DNA of 64,000 nt, taken from Onthophagus taurus (lineage: Eukaryota > Arthropoda > Insecta > Coleoptera > Scarabaeidae). The DNA lies in NCBI RefSeq assembly GCF_036711975.1, contig NC_091973.1, forward strand, positions 16,492,001-16,556,000, given 5' to 3'. The translations under genes were made by a program, and so were the position numbers. Positions 53,167 through 64,000 of the stretch are shown piece by piece (position 1 is the first letter of the stretch; each line of letters begins with the position of its first letter). Under the pieces are notes generated by a model. That model saw only the letters and a list, made by a program, of their open reading frames with translations, searched no databases and was not told where the DNA came from.

Positions 53167-54050
53167 GTGTTCAAACGAGGGGGAGGCTTTACCCCTTATG
53201 CCGAACATTGCATTGTCATTGAGAAGAACCAAATTCCTATCTCCGTCCCTCCATATCGAATGCCTGCTCCAAAAAAAGAATTGTTGAAGAGAGAACTGGA
53301 CAAACTTCTAGATGAAGGTATCATCGAAGAATGTGAGAGTCCTTGGACTGCTCCTGTGGTTCTAGTCCCAAAGAAAGACGGAAATGTACGATTATGCGTA
53401 GATTACCGACGCTTGAACGCAATAACAATCAGTGACAAGTATCCTATGCCCAGGATTGAAGACTTATTACATCAAGCGAAGAACACAAACTACATGACAA
53501 CATTGGACATGCGTGCGGGATATCACCAAGTGAAGGTACGTGAGTGCGATAGAGACAAAACAGCTTTTACAACCCCGTTCGGTATTTTCCGGTACATCGG
53601 TATGAGTATTGGACTTAAAAACGCGCCCGCGACTTTTCAGAGACTGATCGATAGTTTTCGCGCAGGTTTACCGCATGTGACAATGTTAGCTTATTTAGAC
53701 GATTTAATAATTCTTTCAGAAACATTCGAACAACATATGTCAGATTTATGCGACGTATTTAAAAGACTTGAAATGTACAATTTGAAACTTAATCGGCAGA
53801 AGAGTGGTTTCGCGTGTGCTACTGTCAAATATTTGGGTCATTTGATTACTTCGAATGGTATTTCTGTCAATCCTGAAAAGGTTAATGCCATCACTCAGAT
53901 GCCTGAGCCAAGAAATTTGAAGCACCTAGTTTCTTTCGTACAGACTTGTGCATGGTATCGAAGGTTTATACCTGAATTTGCAAACGTCGCAAAACCTTTA
54001 ACGAATTTGATGAAAAAGAACGCTTTGGACTTGGGATGATTCTCAGAGGA
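53167..54050 (+). pseudogene. Ty3/gypsy reverse transcriptase
   Basis: This is an open RT domain: PPYRMPAPKKELLKRELDKL, SPWTAPVVLVPKKDGNVRLC, VDYRRLNAITISDKYPMPR, FGIFRYIGMSIGLKNAPATF and catalytic YLDDLIILSE. A one-base shift at about 54015 (after NAL) separates it from the RNase H frame. It copies RNA into DNA in the active element. Confidence 0.9.
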
Positions 54051-54051
54051 A

Positions 54052-55373
54052 AGCTTTTGAAACACTGAAGAGTTTGCTCACCTCAGCACCGGTACTACGT
54101 CAAGCGGATGAAAGCAAACCATTCACATTAAATACAGATGCAAGTGATTATGCGATTGGAGCCGTGTTCCTCCAAGGAGAAGGCAATGATGAACGACCAG
54201 TTGAATATGCCAGTCGATTGTTGACAGCTGCCGAAAGAAACTACACCACAACAGAACGAGAAGCTTTAGCTGTAGTCTGGGCAGTAAATCGTTTTCGAGG
54301 GTACATCGAATGTTCGGAAATACATGTGAAGACTGATCATCAACCTCTTCGATGGCTTATGGGATTGAAATCGCCAAGTGGACGCCTAGCCAGGTGGGCC
54401 CTTCAATTACAATCATTCAATCTTAAAATATCCTACATACCCGGAAAGGCGAATCAGATTGCTGATACTCTTTCGAGACCTAGCTGTACAGATGAAAATT
54501 CCACTACATGTAGTGTATGTACAATAACTGTTGATCTAAAAGGGTATAGTTTAGAAAAATTGCGGTCTGATCAATTAGCAGATCCAGAGTTGGATAAGAT
54601 TGTCAAGTCCTTTGAAACTGTTCCTACGAATGAAGACTACGTTCACTGGACTGGAAACGGTTATTTAATGAACAAGGGAGTTCTATATCGTTATTCTCCA
54701 GAATCGGACGAAGAAGAAGCACAATACGTAGTGCCATCACAATGCAGAATCGAAATCATGAGGGAATACCATGATGATGCGATCGCAGGACGCTATGGAT
54801 CCGAGAAAACCATTGAACGAGTAGCGAAAAGGTACTATTGGCCTGGAATGAGACGATATATCCAGAACTATATAAAGGCATGTGTTCCCTGCCAAAAGTA
54901 CAAACCAACCAATTTAAAACCAGCAGGATTATTGCAAACCCCTACTTACAACCGAAGATTTGAAGTATTGTCTATTGACCTATTTGGACCATTACCCGAA
55001 ACAGCGAAAGAAAATCGATGGATTTTTATTATCGAGGATACTTCTACAAAATGGATTGAACTTTTCCCAATGAAAGAAGCAACAGCCGTCTCGTGTGCTC
55101 GACTTTTGGTGGAAGAACTATTTCTGAGATATGGCTTACCAAGACGAGTTCTTAGTGATAATGGTGTGCAGTTTGTTTCCGAGGTAATGCAGCAAACAAT
55201 GTATATACTAGATGTCAAGCAGATTTTGAATCCTGTATATCATCCTGAAGCAAACCCAGTAGAAAGAAAAATCCGTGATTTAAAACCACAATTGGCTATC
55301 TCAGTGGGAAATGATCACACAACATGGGATGAGAGACTCCCAAAGATTCGATTTGCGATGAATACAGCAACAT
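54052..55373 (+). pseudogene. Ty3/gypsy RNase H and integrase, interrupted
   Basis: RNase H: NTDASDYAIGAVFLQ, YTTTEREALAVVWAV and LSRPS. Integrase: zinc site EYHDDAIAGRYG...CVPCQKYK, then SIDLFGPLPETAKENRW (D), RRVLSDNGVQFVSE (D) and YHPEANPVERKIRDLK (E). The frame continues to the 4-bp duplication ACAT, where the solo LTR enters. The protein resumes at 57158. Confidence 0.9.
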
Positions 55374-57153
55374 TGCGACGACCTTATCCTGGTTCGGTCC
55401 TAGGAAAAGGGGTCTTGGTACCCTGTTATGTGTTCGGGATGTTAACGGTCTCGGGCGCCACCTTATGTTTAGAGAGTTAAGGAACTCTTTCGCCTCCAGG
55501 TAACTTTTGGGGGTTACAGTCGGAGATCCAGGGATTCGGTATGGGAAAGAAAACAAGAGAAATTCGGAAAACGAATAACTATCAACTTTATTAAAAATAA
55601 AATAAACAAATAGGAGGGCAGTTTATTGCTTTGTGACCACGGTCGGAGAATGGGGACGGTGGGAATAAATTGACAAGACTTTGACTTAAAATAAATGAAT
55701 TTAAATTAAACAAATAAAAAAAATGAGGCGGAGGTATGGGATACACCTGGAAACCTTCCTAATGTGCAAAGGAACGGAATACTCGAAGAACCTTCCAAGA
55801 GTATTAAGGTTGGGACAAAATGTACAACAATTAATGAAAATTAACAGCAAAATAAAATCAAAGTCTATCAAAATAAATTGGGCTTACGGTAAACTGAAAT
55901 ACGGATATTTCGGAAATTAACTGTTGACGAAGACTGTTGTAGTACTTGTTAAAGACGGTCGTAGTACTGATGAAGAACTGTTCAAAATCAGAATTTTGGC
56001 CGGCTATTTATACCATTTTGGGGCGAAAACTGGATTTTTCCGCGTGGGGGATCGTATCAGTACAAGTTATCAACGACTAATTTACAATGCGCGGCGCTAA
56101 TTAACAAAAATAGCAAAATTCTGACGGCGCTATCGGATGCGGGACATAAAATTACATAATTACAGTTTTTGAACGGGTAAAATCGGTTAAAGAACGGCGG
56201 AGTAATTAACAATTAATCAACAATAATTAACGGAAAAATTTATAATACAAATCAAAAGATACCCTTACTTATACAGAAAATCACAAAAATATTTTTAACA
56301 AAATCGGCCACTGTTTACGGCACTTATATTCACAGACGTTTTCCCGACCACGTGTTTCACGTCAACACCAATTAATCGGTATTAATTTACGCGCACCTTA
56401 ACACAAAACAATTCCAGCAGTTGGGTGATGTTCGGGGCAATCCTACATGGGCAATATTTTCAACGGATGACCATCAGGAATGGAGTAATTTAATTAATTA
56501 CGACGCGGGATGATTTTCGGTGAATTATTGTATTAATAATAAGCGGATCATCTTTAGAATCGTTCAACGGTTATTTCATGATATTTGTTAATGTTTGAAA
56601 TCGGTTTGATCGGTCTACGATTTCTAATTCCGCATCATAAAAAATAGTCGGTATACGGTAGCTCGACGGTAGCTCGACGGTAGCTCGCTGGCTGCTGAAA
56701 CTTCCTCGGGACGGTCGGCTGGACTGATAGAAACATGTGGCTTGTCGTATCTTGTTTGGAAATTTGTTAGTTTCGGCATTATTTAATTATTTGATAATAA
56801 TTTTTCGGACAGCACATGTTTTCGTGATTCAGCAATTTTATTAATCACTTTCATTTATTGATGATTCGGTCAGGGAACGTTGTTGGAATTTAGGATAACG
56901 GTTTCGAAATGGAAAACGGAGAAAATCAAAGTCTAATTAAGAAAATTATCAAAATTAATAAAATGTGAATTGGGTTGCATAAACGGGCGGTGATAAGGAG
57001 ATAAGATATCTTTATCGGAATTTCTACAAATCGGGTGGAAACTGTAACGTATCGAGGTAGTGTGGGAAGTATACTCGGATATATTTAATTTTCGGTAATT
57101 TTTCGGAATATTCGGTTTTTAAAAAAAAATAAAAATAATGTAACTTCGTTACA
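55374..57153 (-). mobile_element. Solo LTR, 1,780 bp, in gypsy integrase
   Basis: On the minus strand it begins TGTAACGAAGTTACATT and ends GGTCGTCGCA, flanked by ACAT on the plus strand (55370-55373 and 57154-57157). Removing it and one ACAT restores the integrase frame. A TATA box on the minus strand (GGTATAAATAGCCGGC, about 56010) supports a promoter-bearing LTR. It has no coding region. It is unusually long for an LTR and comes from an element not otherwise present here. Confidence 0.8.
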
Positions 57154-57157
57154 ACAT

Positions 57158-57690
57158 GTTCCACAACAAAACATTCTGCAGCCTATTTGACGTTTGGACG
57201 AGAATTACGGACATTGGATGATCACAGACATGATGCTAGAGAGGTATTGGAGACCGATAATTTCATTCCGCAGATGACTCCATATTTGAAACGATTCGTA
57301 TCCAGACTGGTAGATGTTGCAGAAAACGTACAAAAAGAACAGGAACGTCGAAAACAATACGCAGATATATACAGACGTCCTGCTCCAGACTATCAACCTG
57401 GACAAATGGTTTTAATACGGTCTCATGAATTGAGCAAAGGGTCGAAAGGGTTCACTAGCAAATTAGCGCCGAAACGAGATGGACCATACGCAATAAGAAA
57501 AGGGATTTCCGCAACAACTTATGAAATAGAAGAACCTAAAACAAACAGAATAATTGGAAAATTTCATGCATCGGAATTGACTCCTTTCGTTGGAGCACCT
57601 GTGCCACCAACTTTACCGAGGAGGAAGAGAGGCCGTCCACCTAAGGTGCTGAACCATAATGGAGGACCAAATCATGGTTCAGAGCAAGGT
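57158..57690 (+). pseudogene. Ty3/gypsy integrase C-terminus
   Basis: CSTTKHSAAYLTFGRELRTL continues the integrase after the solo LTR. It is followed by YQPGQMVLIRSHELSKGSKG and FTSKLAPKRDGPYAIRK (the GPY/F domain) and a basic tail RRKRGRPPKVLN. Open to beyond 57690. Confidence 0.88.
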
Positions 57691-57699
57691 TTATATATA

Positions 57700-58230
57700 A
57701 GAGGTTGTCTAGATTCGTATGCAATCATACTGCGCATTACGTCACATGTGGAAAATAATACCGCCAAGCAATTCAAATTAAACAAATGCACGGAGCACCA
57801 CATGGCCATGAGGTTGCGTGCGCAATCCGTGATCGCTTACGTCACGAAACACTCCTGCTCTTGCCCCTCGCCCACAAACTAAATCAAAGTATTGCAGCAT
57901 AGGTACTTAGACAACCTTTAATATATAAACCTTGGGTTCAGAGGGTGAGAGTGTAGCGTGATACTAGATGGCGTTAGGTGTATAAACAATTAGAAGAAAA
58001 CCAGTTCGTAAATGGTGCGAGTAAGAACAAGTCGCTAGATGACCTTGGTGTGGTGCGCGTCTTTCGTAGTCGTTCCATTAAAAGAGAAAACCGAATTATT
58101 ATATTTTTCTTAAGTATTGTCTGTAACCGTATAATACGAAATATCGTACGTTGAACCTAAAATTAATATAAGATTAAAAAGAAACTGTGACGTGAGTTTT
58201 TGGTTAGCCCTTCAACGACCGTTACAAAAC
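57700..58230 (+). repeat. Probable 3' LTR of the gypsy element
   Basis: Non-coding sequence follows pol, with a TATA-like TTTAATATATAAACC near 57916 and an end at CAACGACCGTTACA. There is no 5' copy for comparison, so the boundaries are approximate. Confidence 0.4.
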
Positions 58231-58809
58231 GAATTTTTTAAAATTTAGAGGCAGGAAACACTCAATAAAAACTTTTAAATAAAAAAGACCTAACCACGAG
58301 GAAAATGAGAAGTGAAAAAATCAAATCAAAATAATTTGAAAAATACTTACAGTCAATGAAGCTATAATAGGTGTAGACTGGAAATGAAATGAAAATAAAG
58401 CATTTTGCTATCTGATGGATAAACAAAATGAAGATAAAAGATGAAATAGGAATGGCGACGTTAAAAAGTGTGGAATCTAAAGAAAAATAAAAATATTTAA
58501 AAACATTTTAAAAAAGAACCTTCAAAAATGTTAAAAAGAACAATAATATAAAGTAATTAAAGAGTAATAAATGAAATAAACTTACGTTAAAAATTAGAAA
58601 AACGAGTAAATCTTTAAGATGTGTTGGTGGGATGAGATCAGGCGAGACTGAAGAAATCAAGCCAGAGCAATTGTTAAACTGGATAAGAGAGATAAAAATA
58701 AAATTAGAGAGAAAGGGAAAAAAGTCGGTTCATGAAAGAAATTAAATTTAAAAGATATAAGGAAAAATATAAAGATTTTTTTTTTTATAAAAAAGGGGGG
58801 GAACATAAA
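58231..58809. other. AT-rich spacer
   Basis: No gene is seen. It includes purine-rich, GAAA-rich stretches and a T-run then G-run at 58775-58800, just 3' of the Penelope fragment. Confidence 0.4.
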
Positions 58810-59250
58810 TTACGTAAATTTAAGGTATTTGAAAATAGGTTTGTATAAATTTTGAATTTGATCATTAAGCAAAGTAAAGTTATTATTGTTATTATGTTTA
58901 TGGATTTCCAACAATTCCGATAGATCAAGTTTATAACCTTTTTGGCATTTATGAATAATTGAACTATTATCAAAATTAATGTTATGTCCCGTTTCAACTC
59001 TATGTTTGTAAATATTTGATTGAATTTTAGTTTTGTGATCATTAATTCTGTTTTCCAGTCTACGGCCAGTTTGACCAATATAAATTCCGTTACAATTAGA
59101 GCATCCGATCGAATACACCCCACTTTCTTTGAGAACATCATATTGTTTGCAATGATAATTAGATAAAAGTTTAAGTAAAGAATTATTGTTGGAAAAAGCT
59201 AAGGTTATATTAAGTTTTTTAAAAATATGTTTAGACTCCATAGTAATGTA
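58810..59250 (-). pseudogene. Penelope-like element, GIY-YIG endonuclease part (1)
   Basis: Reading leftward: ESKHIFKKLNITLAFSNNNS, then the GIY-YIG nuclease GVYSIGCSNCNGIYIGQTGR, RLENRINDHKTK, SNIYKHRVETGHNINFD and LDLSELLEIHKHN. All features of the Penelope endonuclease are open. The reverse transcriptase is missing, so this is a 5'-truncated copy joined to a hammerhead-bearing terminal repeat (about 59265-59355). Confidence 0.85.
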
Positions 59251-59315
59251 ATATGAAAGTAAAAAACGCAAGGAAATTCTTGGCTTAAACGATGTATTTT
59301 TTATATATAAATTCG

Positions 59316-59355
59316 GTGCGACACGTGTTTCGTGTTTCACGACATCAACAGGCAC
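59316..59355 (-). ncRNA. Hammerhead-ribozyme-like motif (Penelope) 1
   Basis: The minus strand reads GTGC, CTGTTGA, a TCGTG-AAA-CACGA hairpin overlapping CGAAAC, ACGTGTC and then GCAC. Outer stem GTGC/GCAC, stem II, GAAA and the cleavage triplet GTC are in the right order. CTGTTGA departs from the consensus CTGANGA at one core base, so it is probably inactive. Confidence 0.5.
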
Positions 59356-59359
59356 GACT

Positions 59360-60030
59360 ACAAAATAAATAACAAGAGAAGAGACTGTTAGAGGTTATGA
59401 TAATAAAGTTAATTTAACAACTAATTAATATTTGTTAATATTTACCGTCAGCGGATCAGGATGTTATAAGAAGTGAGATACAAATTTCAAAAAGCATTAC
59501 AGAAGAAGAAGTCAATGTCGAAATTCTCTTTACATAAAAACCCTAGGTTATAAATCTTGATAAACTTCGTGATATTCGTTGTATTAGCTAAATAAATGTA
59601 ATAAAAAGTTTATAAGTTCCAAATAATAATAAAGGAAGTTATGAAAAAATTTACCTTCGTGCTAAACACGTGATTCGTAAATTTCCACGTTGTTTCCAAG
59701 TAGCTACTCTTCGAGTTGATTAAGCCAAAAAGTTCTTGTATGTCAAAATTGAAAAAACAATCGAAAAATGAGCCGAAAAACGTTAATATTTAAATTTTTG
59801 AATTTTGAAAATTAAAAAGAATTAACAAAATAAAACTTTGTACTGATTGTGAGTCCCACCTTTACATGACGGCGGTTTTAGGTGGACTGCTGATGCGTAG
59901 TTGAATTAGTTGAATTACGAGTTTTGAAAGAAAAACCGTTAAAAGCGTGGGATTATTGAATTTCAATATAGAGGACTATAATTATTGATACACTGAAAAA
60001 ATTTCAACGGAACTAATTTACATCATCTTT
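59360..60030. other. AT-rich spacer between Penelope fragments
   Basis: No gene is recognised. It may be untranslated Penelope sequence. Confidence 0.35.
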
Positions 60031-60189
60031 ATGAAAAATCTATTGGTGTTAACATCACAAAAATCGTTAAGCAATGTGTTAGGGTTGTGGTTTTTGTATT
60101 TAACAATGAAAAAATCCTCAAACAGGTCCAGCTGCCTTGGTTTATTAATATTTTTGAGCATTGTTATATTATTAATGATAATTCAAACA

Positions 60190-61110
60190 ATGAACCAAAT
60201 TAGTAAACGGCCCAAGAACCGCCGCAAAACCAAAAATCCAACAAATGATGGCACAGGATCAATCAATTCGAAAATCAATCACAAAACAACAAGGACACAC
60301 GTGAGGTCTATGACAGGTAAGGACCGAGAACAATATTAACCCACCCGTGCTCTGCTATCTGACTGCCAACATATCACCTTGACTACTTTCAACGGACATA
60401 ACACCCATATACAGTTTACCCTGGAGAAAGAAAAGAATAGGTCTGTCACCTGGACTCCTTGGTCGTACGCAATCCTGATCAATCATTGCACTTGACTGGT
60501 ATCGCAAACCGACTTATCCGGGAAGATTCATAAACTTTTTCTCCTGCCATCCTCTAAATATGAAAATTAACACGTTGAAGGGTATGAAGAACCGAGTTGT
60601 CCGCATTTGTGATGAGGCCCTGAGGATGAAGAACCTAAGGTTATTGGCGGACATCTTTGGGAATAATGGTTACCCTGCTCCGCTAGTAAACAGAATCCTT
60701 TTTTCCTGTGACACACCTCATGTCTCTCCTCAGGTAGCTCCTGATCGTGGTCTTCTTCCTTCCGATGTCTCCCTGACTCACCCGCCGGATGTGGATGAAC
60801 CACTTGTTAGGTGATTCGTTAAGCTGCCGTTTATTCCTGGTCTCACCGATAATCTCGTGAAAGTGTTCAACGACGGAACTTTACTGTTCGCGAAATATAC
60901 CACCAAACCTTTACGCGGCATTTTTTCCAGTTTGAAAGATCGTCCCCCTGATGGTCTGAAATCTAACCTGATCTATAAGATCAACTGTCAGGGTTGTTTT
61001 GTGATAGATTTTCGAATTGATTGGTCCTGTGCCATCGTTTGTTGGATTTTTGGTTTTGCAGCGGTTCTTGGGCCGTTTACTAATTTGGTTCATGGTTTGA
61101 ATTATGGATT
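60190..61110 (+). mobile_element. Penelope-like fragment bounded by inverted repeats
   Basis: Bases 60190-60290 and 61010-61110 are inverted copies (CAATGAACCAAATTAGTAAA versus its complement). Between them lie Penelope coding remnants: NGHNTHIQFTLEKEKNRS-like sequence (about 60395-60445), GRFINFFSCHPLN, MKINTLKGMKNRVVRICDEA (60560), LADIFGNNGYP, and KVFNDGTLLFAKYTTKPLRG and GLKSNLIYKINCQGC (60857-61005). These are the linker between RT and GIY-YIG and the start of the endonuclease. Frames are broken. Confidence 0.65.
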
Positions 61111-61223
61111 ATTATATTTTTACAACTTTTAACAACTATAACCTCTATCTGTAAGTTAGGTTAAGTTTTAATCTGTACAATTTTCGTTTAAATTGTTTCT
61201 TTTTGTTTTTAAAAATAATAGCG

Positions 61224-61268
61224 TTCCTCTGATGAAGAATTAAATAAAAATACGAAAGCTAAGGTACT
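61224..61268 (+). ncRNA. Hammerhead-like core (Penelope) 2
   Basis: CTGATGA (61229-61235) and CGAAAGC (61253-61259) are spaced as the two conserved boxes of a hammerhead. They are close to Penelope sequences, but flanking stems are weak (CCT/AGG). Confidence 0.3.
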
Positions 61269-61329
61269 TGTAAAGAAGGTTTTTTATTCACCCCCTGGTT
61301 GACAATCCCAATAATTGGCTCCGTACTTT

Positions 61330-61985
61330 TTATAATTTTGTCTTTCTCAATTTTATTTTGGAAAATGTCTGCTAAAATGCTACTGAGTGGTGATCCCATT
61401 GGCAATCCATCATTATATTTGTAAATGTTGTCATCAAATTGACAAAAATTCTCTTTAAGGCATTGTTTAAGTAAAGAAATTATATTTTCTGTGTCTTTTT
61501 TGTTACTAAGGTTATTTTATATTAATTCCTTCAATATATTTAATGTTTCCATGATCGGTATATTGGTGTATTGGTGTACAGATTTGTTATATCAAAGGAT
61601 AGAATTTTAAATGTGCAGGGTAATGTGATGTTGTTTATTTCGATGATCAATTGGTTACGATTTTTTATAGTGTGTTCTGGTTGAAAGTTTAAGCTATTTT
61701 TGAGGAAATTAACGAGTATTTTGGATAAGTTATATGTGCTTGTGTTGATACTACTGATTATTGGTCTGATCGGATGATTTTGCTGATGCAGTTTAATTAA
61801 AGAATATAATTTTGGTGTTTGTGGGTTGATTATATTAACATACCTATAGTTGCCCAATATGTTCTTTATTGTTTCTTCACATTTCTTTATTATTTCTTTG
61901 GTTTCTCTGTTGAATGCATTAGTAGGATCCTTCTTTACTTTTTCAAAATTATTGTCCTTTAGGAATTCTTTTGTGTTGTCAATAT
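61330..61985 (-). pseudogene. Penelope-like reverse transcriptase fragment
   Basis: Reading leftward: DNNFEKVKKDPTNAFNRETK, then TPKLYSLIKLHQQNHPIRPI, ISSINTSTYNLSKILVNFLK, FKILSFDITNLYTNTPI, a frame break near 61540, and NIYKYNDGLPMGSPLSSILA. These are the Penelope RT motifs (fingers, motif A with D, and GLPMGSPLS). Truncated before the YxDD motif. Confidence 0.85.
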
Positions 61986-62044
61986 ATGTTTATTAATAAA
62001 ACTCTGGGTTAACGATGAAAATGGTTTATTTTATTTTAAATTCG

Positions 62045-62086
62045 GTGCTACATGTTTCGGAATTATCTTATTCCTTCATCGGGCAC
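62045..62086 (-). ncRNA. Hammerhead-like motif (Penelope) 3, left arm
   Basis: Mirror of the motif at 63435-63476: GTGC, CCGATGA, GGAAT/ATTCC stem, CGAAAC, ATGTA, GCAC on the minus strand. Confidence 0.45.
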
Positions 62087-62655
62087 GACTGGAAGTATCG
62101 AAATGTTGTAAGTTATAGATTTTTTAGAGATAAAGAAAGTCATAATTACCGTCAATGTTGAGGAGTTAAAATTAATTGTTTCGTTAAATGAATCAAGGAC
62201 ATATCAACAGCATAAAGTTTCAAGAAAACTTTTCTTTAAAGAATATCTCTCTCCAAAAAAGTATCGATCTACACGTGTTTTATAGTTAAGAAAATACTTT
62301 TCTATCAAAATTAACATAACACACTATTCCATTTTTTAAAAAACTGCTAAAAGAGAGAATGGGTTAAAAAAGGGGGGTGCGAGAAGCTTTCGAAACTTAC
62401 AAAATTATTAAAATTAAACTCAGTCAGAGTCCATGTGTTGAGCACAAGTGGAAAAATTGAACTGAGGGGACATGAAATTTGGTTGGGTAAACGATAGCGC
62501 ATGCGTTACAATTATTTAAGAGATGTGGAAAATTAGAAGTCATCTTATAAATTTAATGAAATGTCTGAAACTATTAAGATCTTCAACATCGTTCATAAGT
62601 TGATTATTGTGATTATTAATATGAATGTAGTACTCAGTTCCTTCTCTGTAAATTT

Positions 62656-62982
62656 ATGAAGTTTATGAAGGAACTGAGTGGCATTTACAAAATAAAATGT
62701 TCCGAGTGTGATATGTTTTACATTGGACAAACAGGACGTAATATACTTACCAGATTTAAAGAACACCTAACAAAAGAAAGTTCTGCGATTTACAAACACA
62801 TCCACAAATTTAACCATAAGATAGATATTAGTAATCTGAAACTTATCAAGAACTTCCATAAATCTAAAGAATTAGATCTTTTAGAGGAATACTACATTCA
62901 TATTAATAATCACAATAATCAACTTATGAACGATGTTGAAGATCTTAATAGTTTCAGACATTTCATTAAATTTATAAGATGA
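62656..62982 (+). pseudogene. Penelope GIY-YIG endonuclease fragment (2)
   Basis: LSGIYKIKCSECDMFYIGQT, LTRFKEHLTKESSAIYKHIH and SKELDLLEEYYIHINNHNNQ form a complete small GIY-YIG domain ending in RHFIKFIR and stop. It differs clearly from the copy at 58810. Its last third lies in the right arm of the inverted repeat. Confidence 0.82.
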
Positions 62983-63434
62983 CTTCTAATTTTCCACATC
63001 TCTTAAATAATTGTAACGCATGCGCTATCGTTTACCCAACCAAATTTCATGTCCCCTCAGTTCAATTTTTCCACTTGTGCTCAACACATGGACTCTGACT
63101 GAGTTTAATTTTAATAATTTTGTAAGTTTCGAAAGCTTCTCGCACCCCCCTTTTTTAACCCATTCTTTCTTTTAGCAGTTTTTTAAAAAATGGAATAGTG
63201 TGTTATGTTAATTTTGATAGAAAAGTATTTTCTTAACTATAAAACACGTGTAGATCGATACTTTTTTGGAGAGAGATATTCTTTAAAGAAAAGTTTTCTT
63301 GAAACTTTATGCTGTTGATATGTCCTTGATTCATTTAACGAAACAATTAATTTTAACTCCTCAACATTGACGGTAATTATGACTTTCTTTATCTCTAAAA
63401 AATCTATAACTTACAACATTTCGATACTTCCAGT

Positions 63435-63476
63435 CGTGCCCGATGAAGGAATAAGATAATTCCGAAACATGTAGCA
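63435..63476 (+). ncRNA. Hammerhead-like motif (Penelope) 4, right arm
   Basis: GTGC outer stem, CCGATGA, stem II GGAAT-AAGATA-ATTCC, CGAAAC, ATGTA and the closing GCAC. The core box has C for U at its second position, which would weaken or abolish cleavage. Confidence 0.45.
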
Positions 63477-63784
63477 CCGAATTTAAAATAAAATAAACCA
63501 TTTTCATCGTTAACCCAGAGTTTTATTAATATTCATATTGAACGATGAACATAGAATCCACCATCGCCAAATATATGTTTGTTTATCCATGATCACTGTT
63601 CCGGCATTCTTATCTCCTGGGGTTATTGTCAGGTAGTTTCTTTTTATTTTCCGTTTTATATTCTTGATCAATTTATGTTAAGTTAATGATTAAGTTATGT
63701 CGGTTGGTAGTTTTTCTTCTTTTATCAATAACTTCTTTAACCACTTTGCATTATTTTCTACCGTTTTCTCTCACAATCAATTTT

Positions 63785-64000
63785 CCCCTCTGAATGGAAG
63801 AAAGCGTTTGTTCTGCCAATATTTAAGTCGGGTAGTAGAAATATCGTTTCGAACTATCGCCCTATTTCTATTTTATCGATAATATCTAAAGTATTCGAAA
63901 AAATTATATATGATAATTTATACCGTGCGATACAACCTTCTCTGATTCAGCAACAACATGGTTTTCTCCGTGGCCGTTCGGTTGATACTAATCTGGTGTC
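63785..64000 (+). pseudogene. Non-LTR retrotransposon reverse transcriptase, cut by window end
   Basis: The frame reads FPSEWKKAFVLPIFKSGSR, NIVSNYRPISILSIISKVFE, KIIYDNLYRAIQPSLI and QQQHGFLRGRSVDTNLV. This is the N-terminal part of a Jockey/CR1/RTE-type RT (NYRPISIL and QHGFxxGRS motifs). It is open to the window edge. Upstream sequence appears to be in a shifted frame before about 63785, so completeness is unknown. Confidence 0.85.

Larger units (their letters stand above)
51150..58230 (+). mobile_element. Ty3/gypsy retrotransposon with Arc-like gag, degenerate
   Basis: Gag, RT, RNase H and integrase occur in order on the plus strand, interrupted by a tRNA-like repeat cluster (51312-52482) and a solo LTR (55374-57153). 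The 5' end is truncated within gag. The 3' end is not exactly defined, but the sequence after pol to about 58230 (ending GACCGTTACA) looks like an LTR tail. Frame breaks and a deletion of the zinc-knuckle/protease region make it inactive. Confidence 0.8.
61991..63531. repeat. Penelope inverted repeat, 642-bp arms
   Basis: 61991-62632 and 62890-63531 are near-perfect reverse complements (one indel noted), with a spacer of about 257 bp. The arms begin TATTAATAAAACTCTGGG and carry a Penelope-type terminal repeat (TTCGGTGCTACATGTTTCGG). Their inner ends fall in the GIY-YIG reading frame. Confidence 0.9.

Overview
The window is AT-rich nuclear DNA of an arthropod, most likely an insect. No ordinary single-copy host gene is recognisable; nearly everything is mobile DNA. 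The evidence is the combination of BEL/Pao and Ty3/gypsy retrotransposons, Penelope-like elements with hammerhead-ribozyme-like motifs, hAT, pogo/Tigger, PIF/Harbinger and P-element fossils, and a complete Polinton (Maverick/adintovirus). I cannot name the species.

Layout. 1-12.4 kb holds DNA-transposon fossils: PIF/Harbinger with a MADF exon, a P-element/THAP9-like transposase, a hAT element (3401-6044), two pogo/Tigger fragments, and a 3-kb imperfect palindrome (8303-11289) whose two arms carry the same unrecognised protein. 13.2-15.7 kb and 46.4-48.6 kb are two halves of one decayed gene coding for a Mutator-like transposase domain followed by a YqaJ nuclease domain. Its short intron was split by BEL/Pao element A (15731-46373; 306-bp LTRs, TSD ACAAT). 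Element A was itself hit twice: by BEL/Pao element B (39235-45170, in gag, TSD GACGT) and by the Polinton (19437-37915, in pol, TSD CACATG). Together these make a three-level nest with readable junctions.

The Polinton is 18,479 bp with 446-bp terminal inverted repeats. It has the expected toolkit: a B-family DNA polymerase (with an apparent 59-nt intron), a retroviral-type integrase with a chromodomain-like tail, a packaging ATPase, major and minor capsid proteins, an adenain-like protease and a PLA2-domain protein. It also has a DUF8207-like protein and several unrecognised ORFs. Two of its genes and a third copy in a separate Polinton remnant (50175-51141) form a small protein family with an N-terminal D-x-Q-G-F motif and a C-terminal C-x2-H-x6-C motif. 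The polymerase points inward from the left TIR and every other gene points left. A TATA-like box is repeated in both TIRs.

51.1-58.2 kb is a Ty3/gypsy element with an Arc-like gag. Its gag is interrupted by a palindromic cluster of tRNA-like repeats with a 12-bp TSD, and its integrase by a 1,780-bp solo LTR with TSD ACAT. 58.2-63.5 kb is a mosaic of Penelope-like fragments, including a 642-bp-arm inverted repeat. The window ends inside a non-LTR retrotransposon reverse transcriptase.
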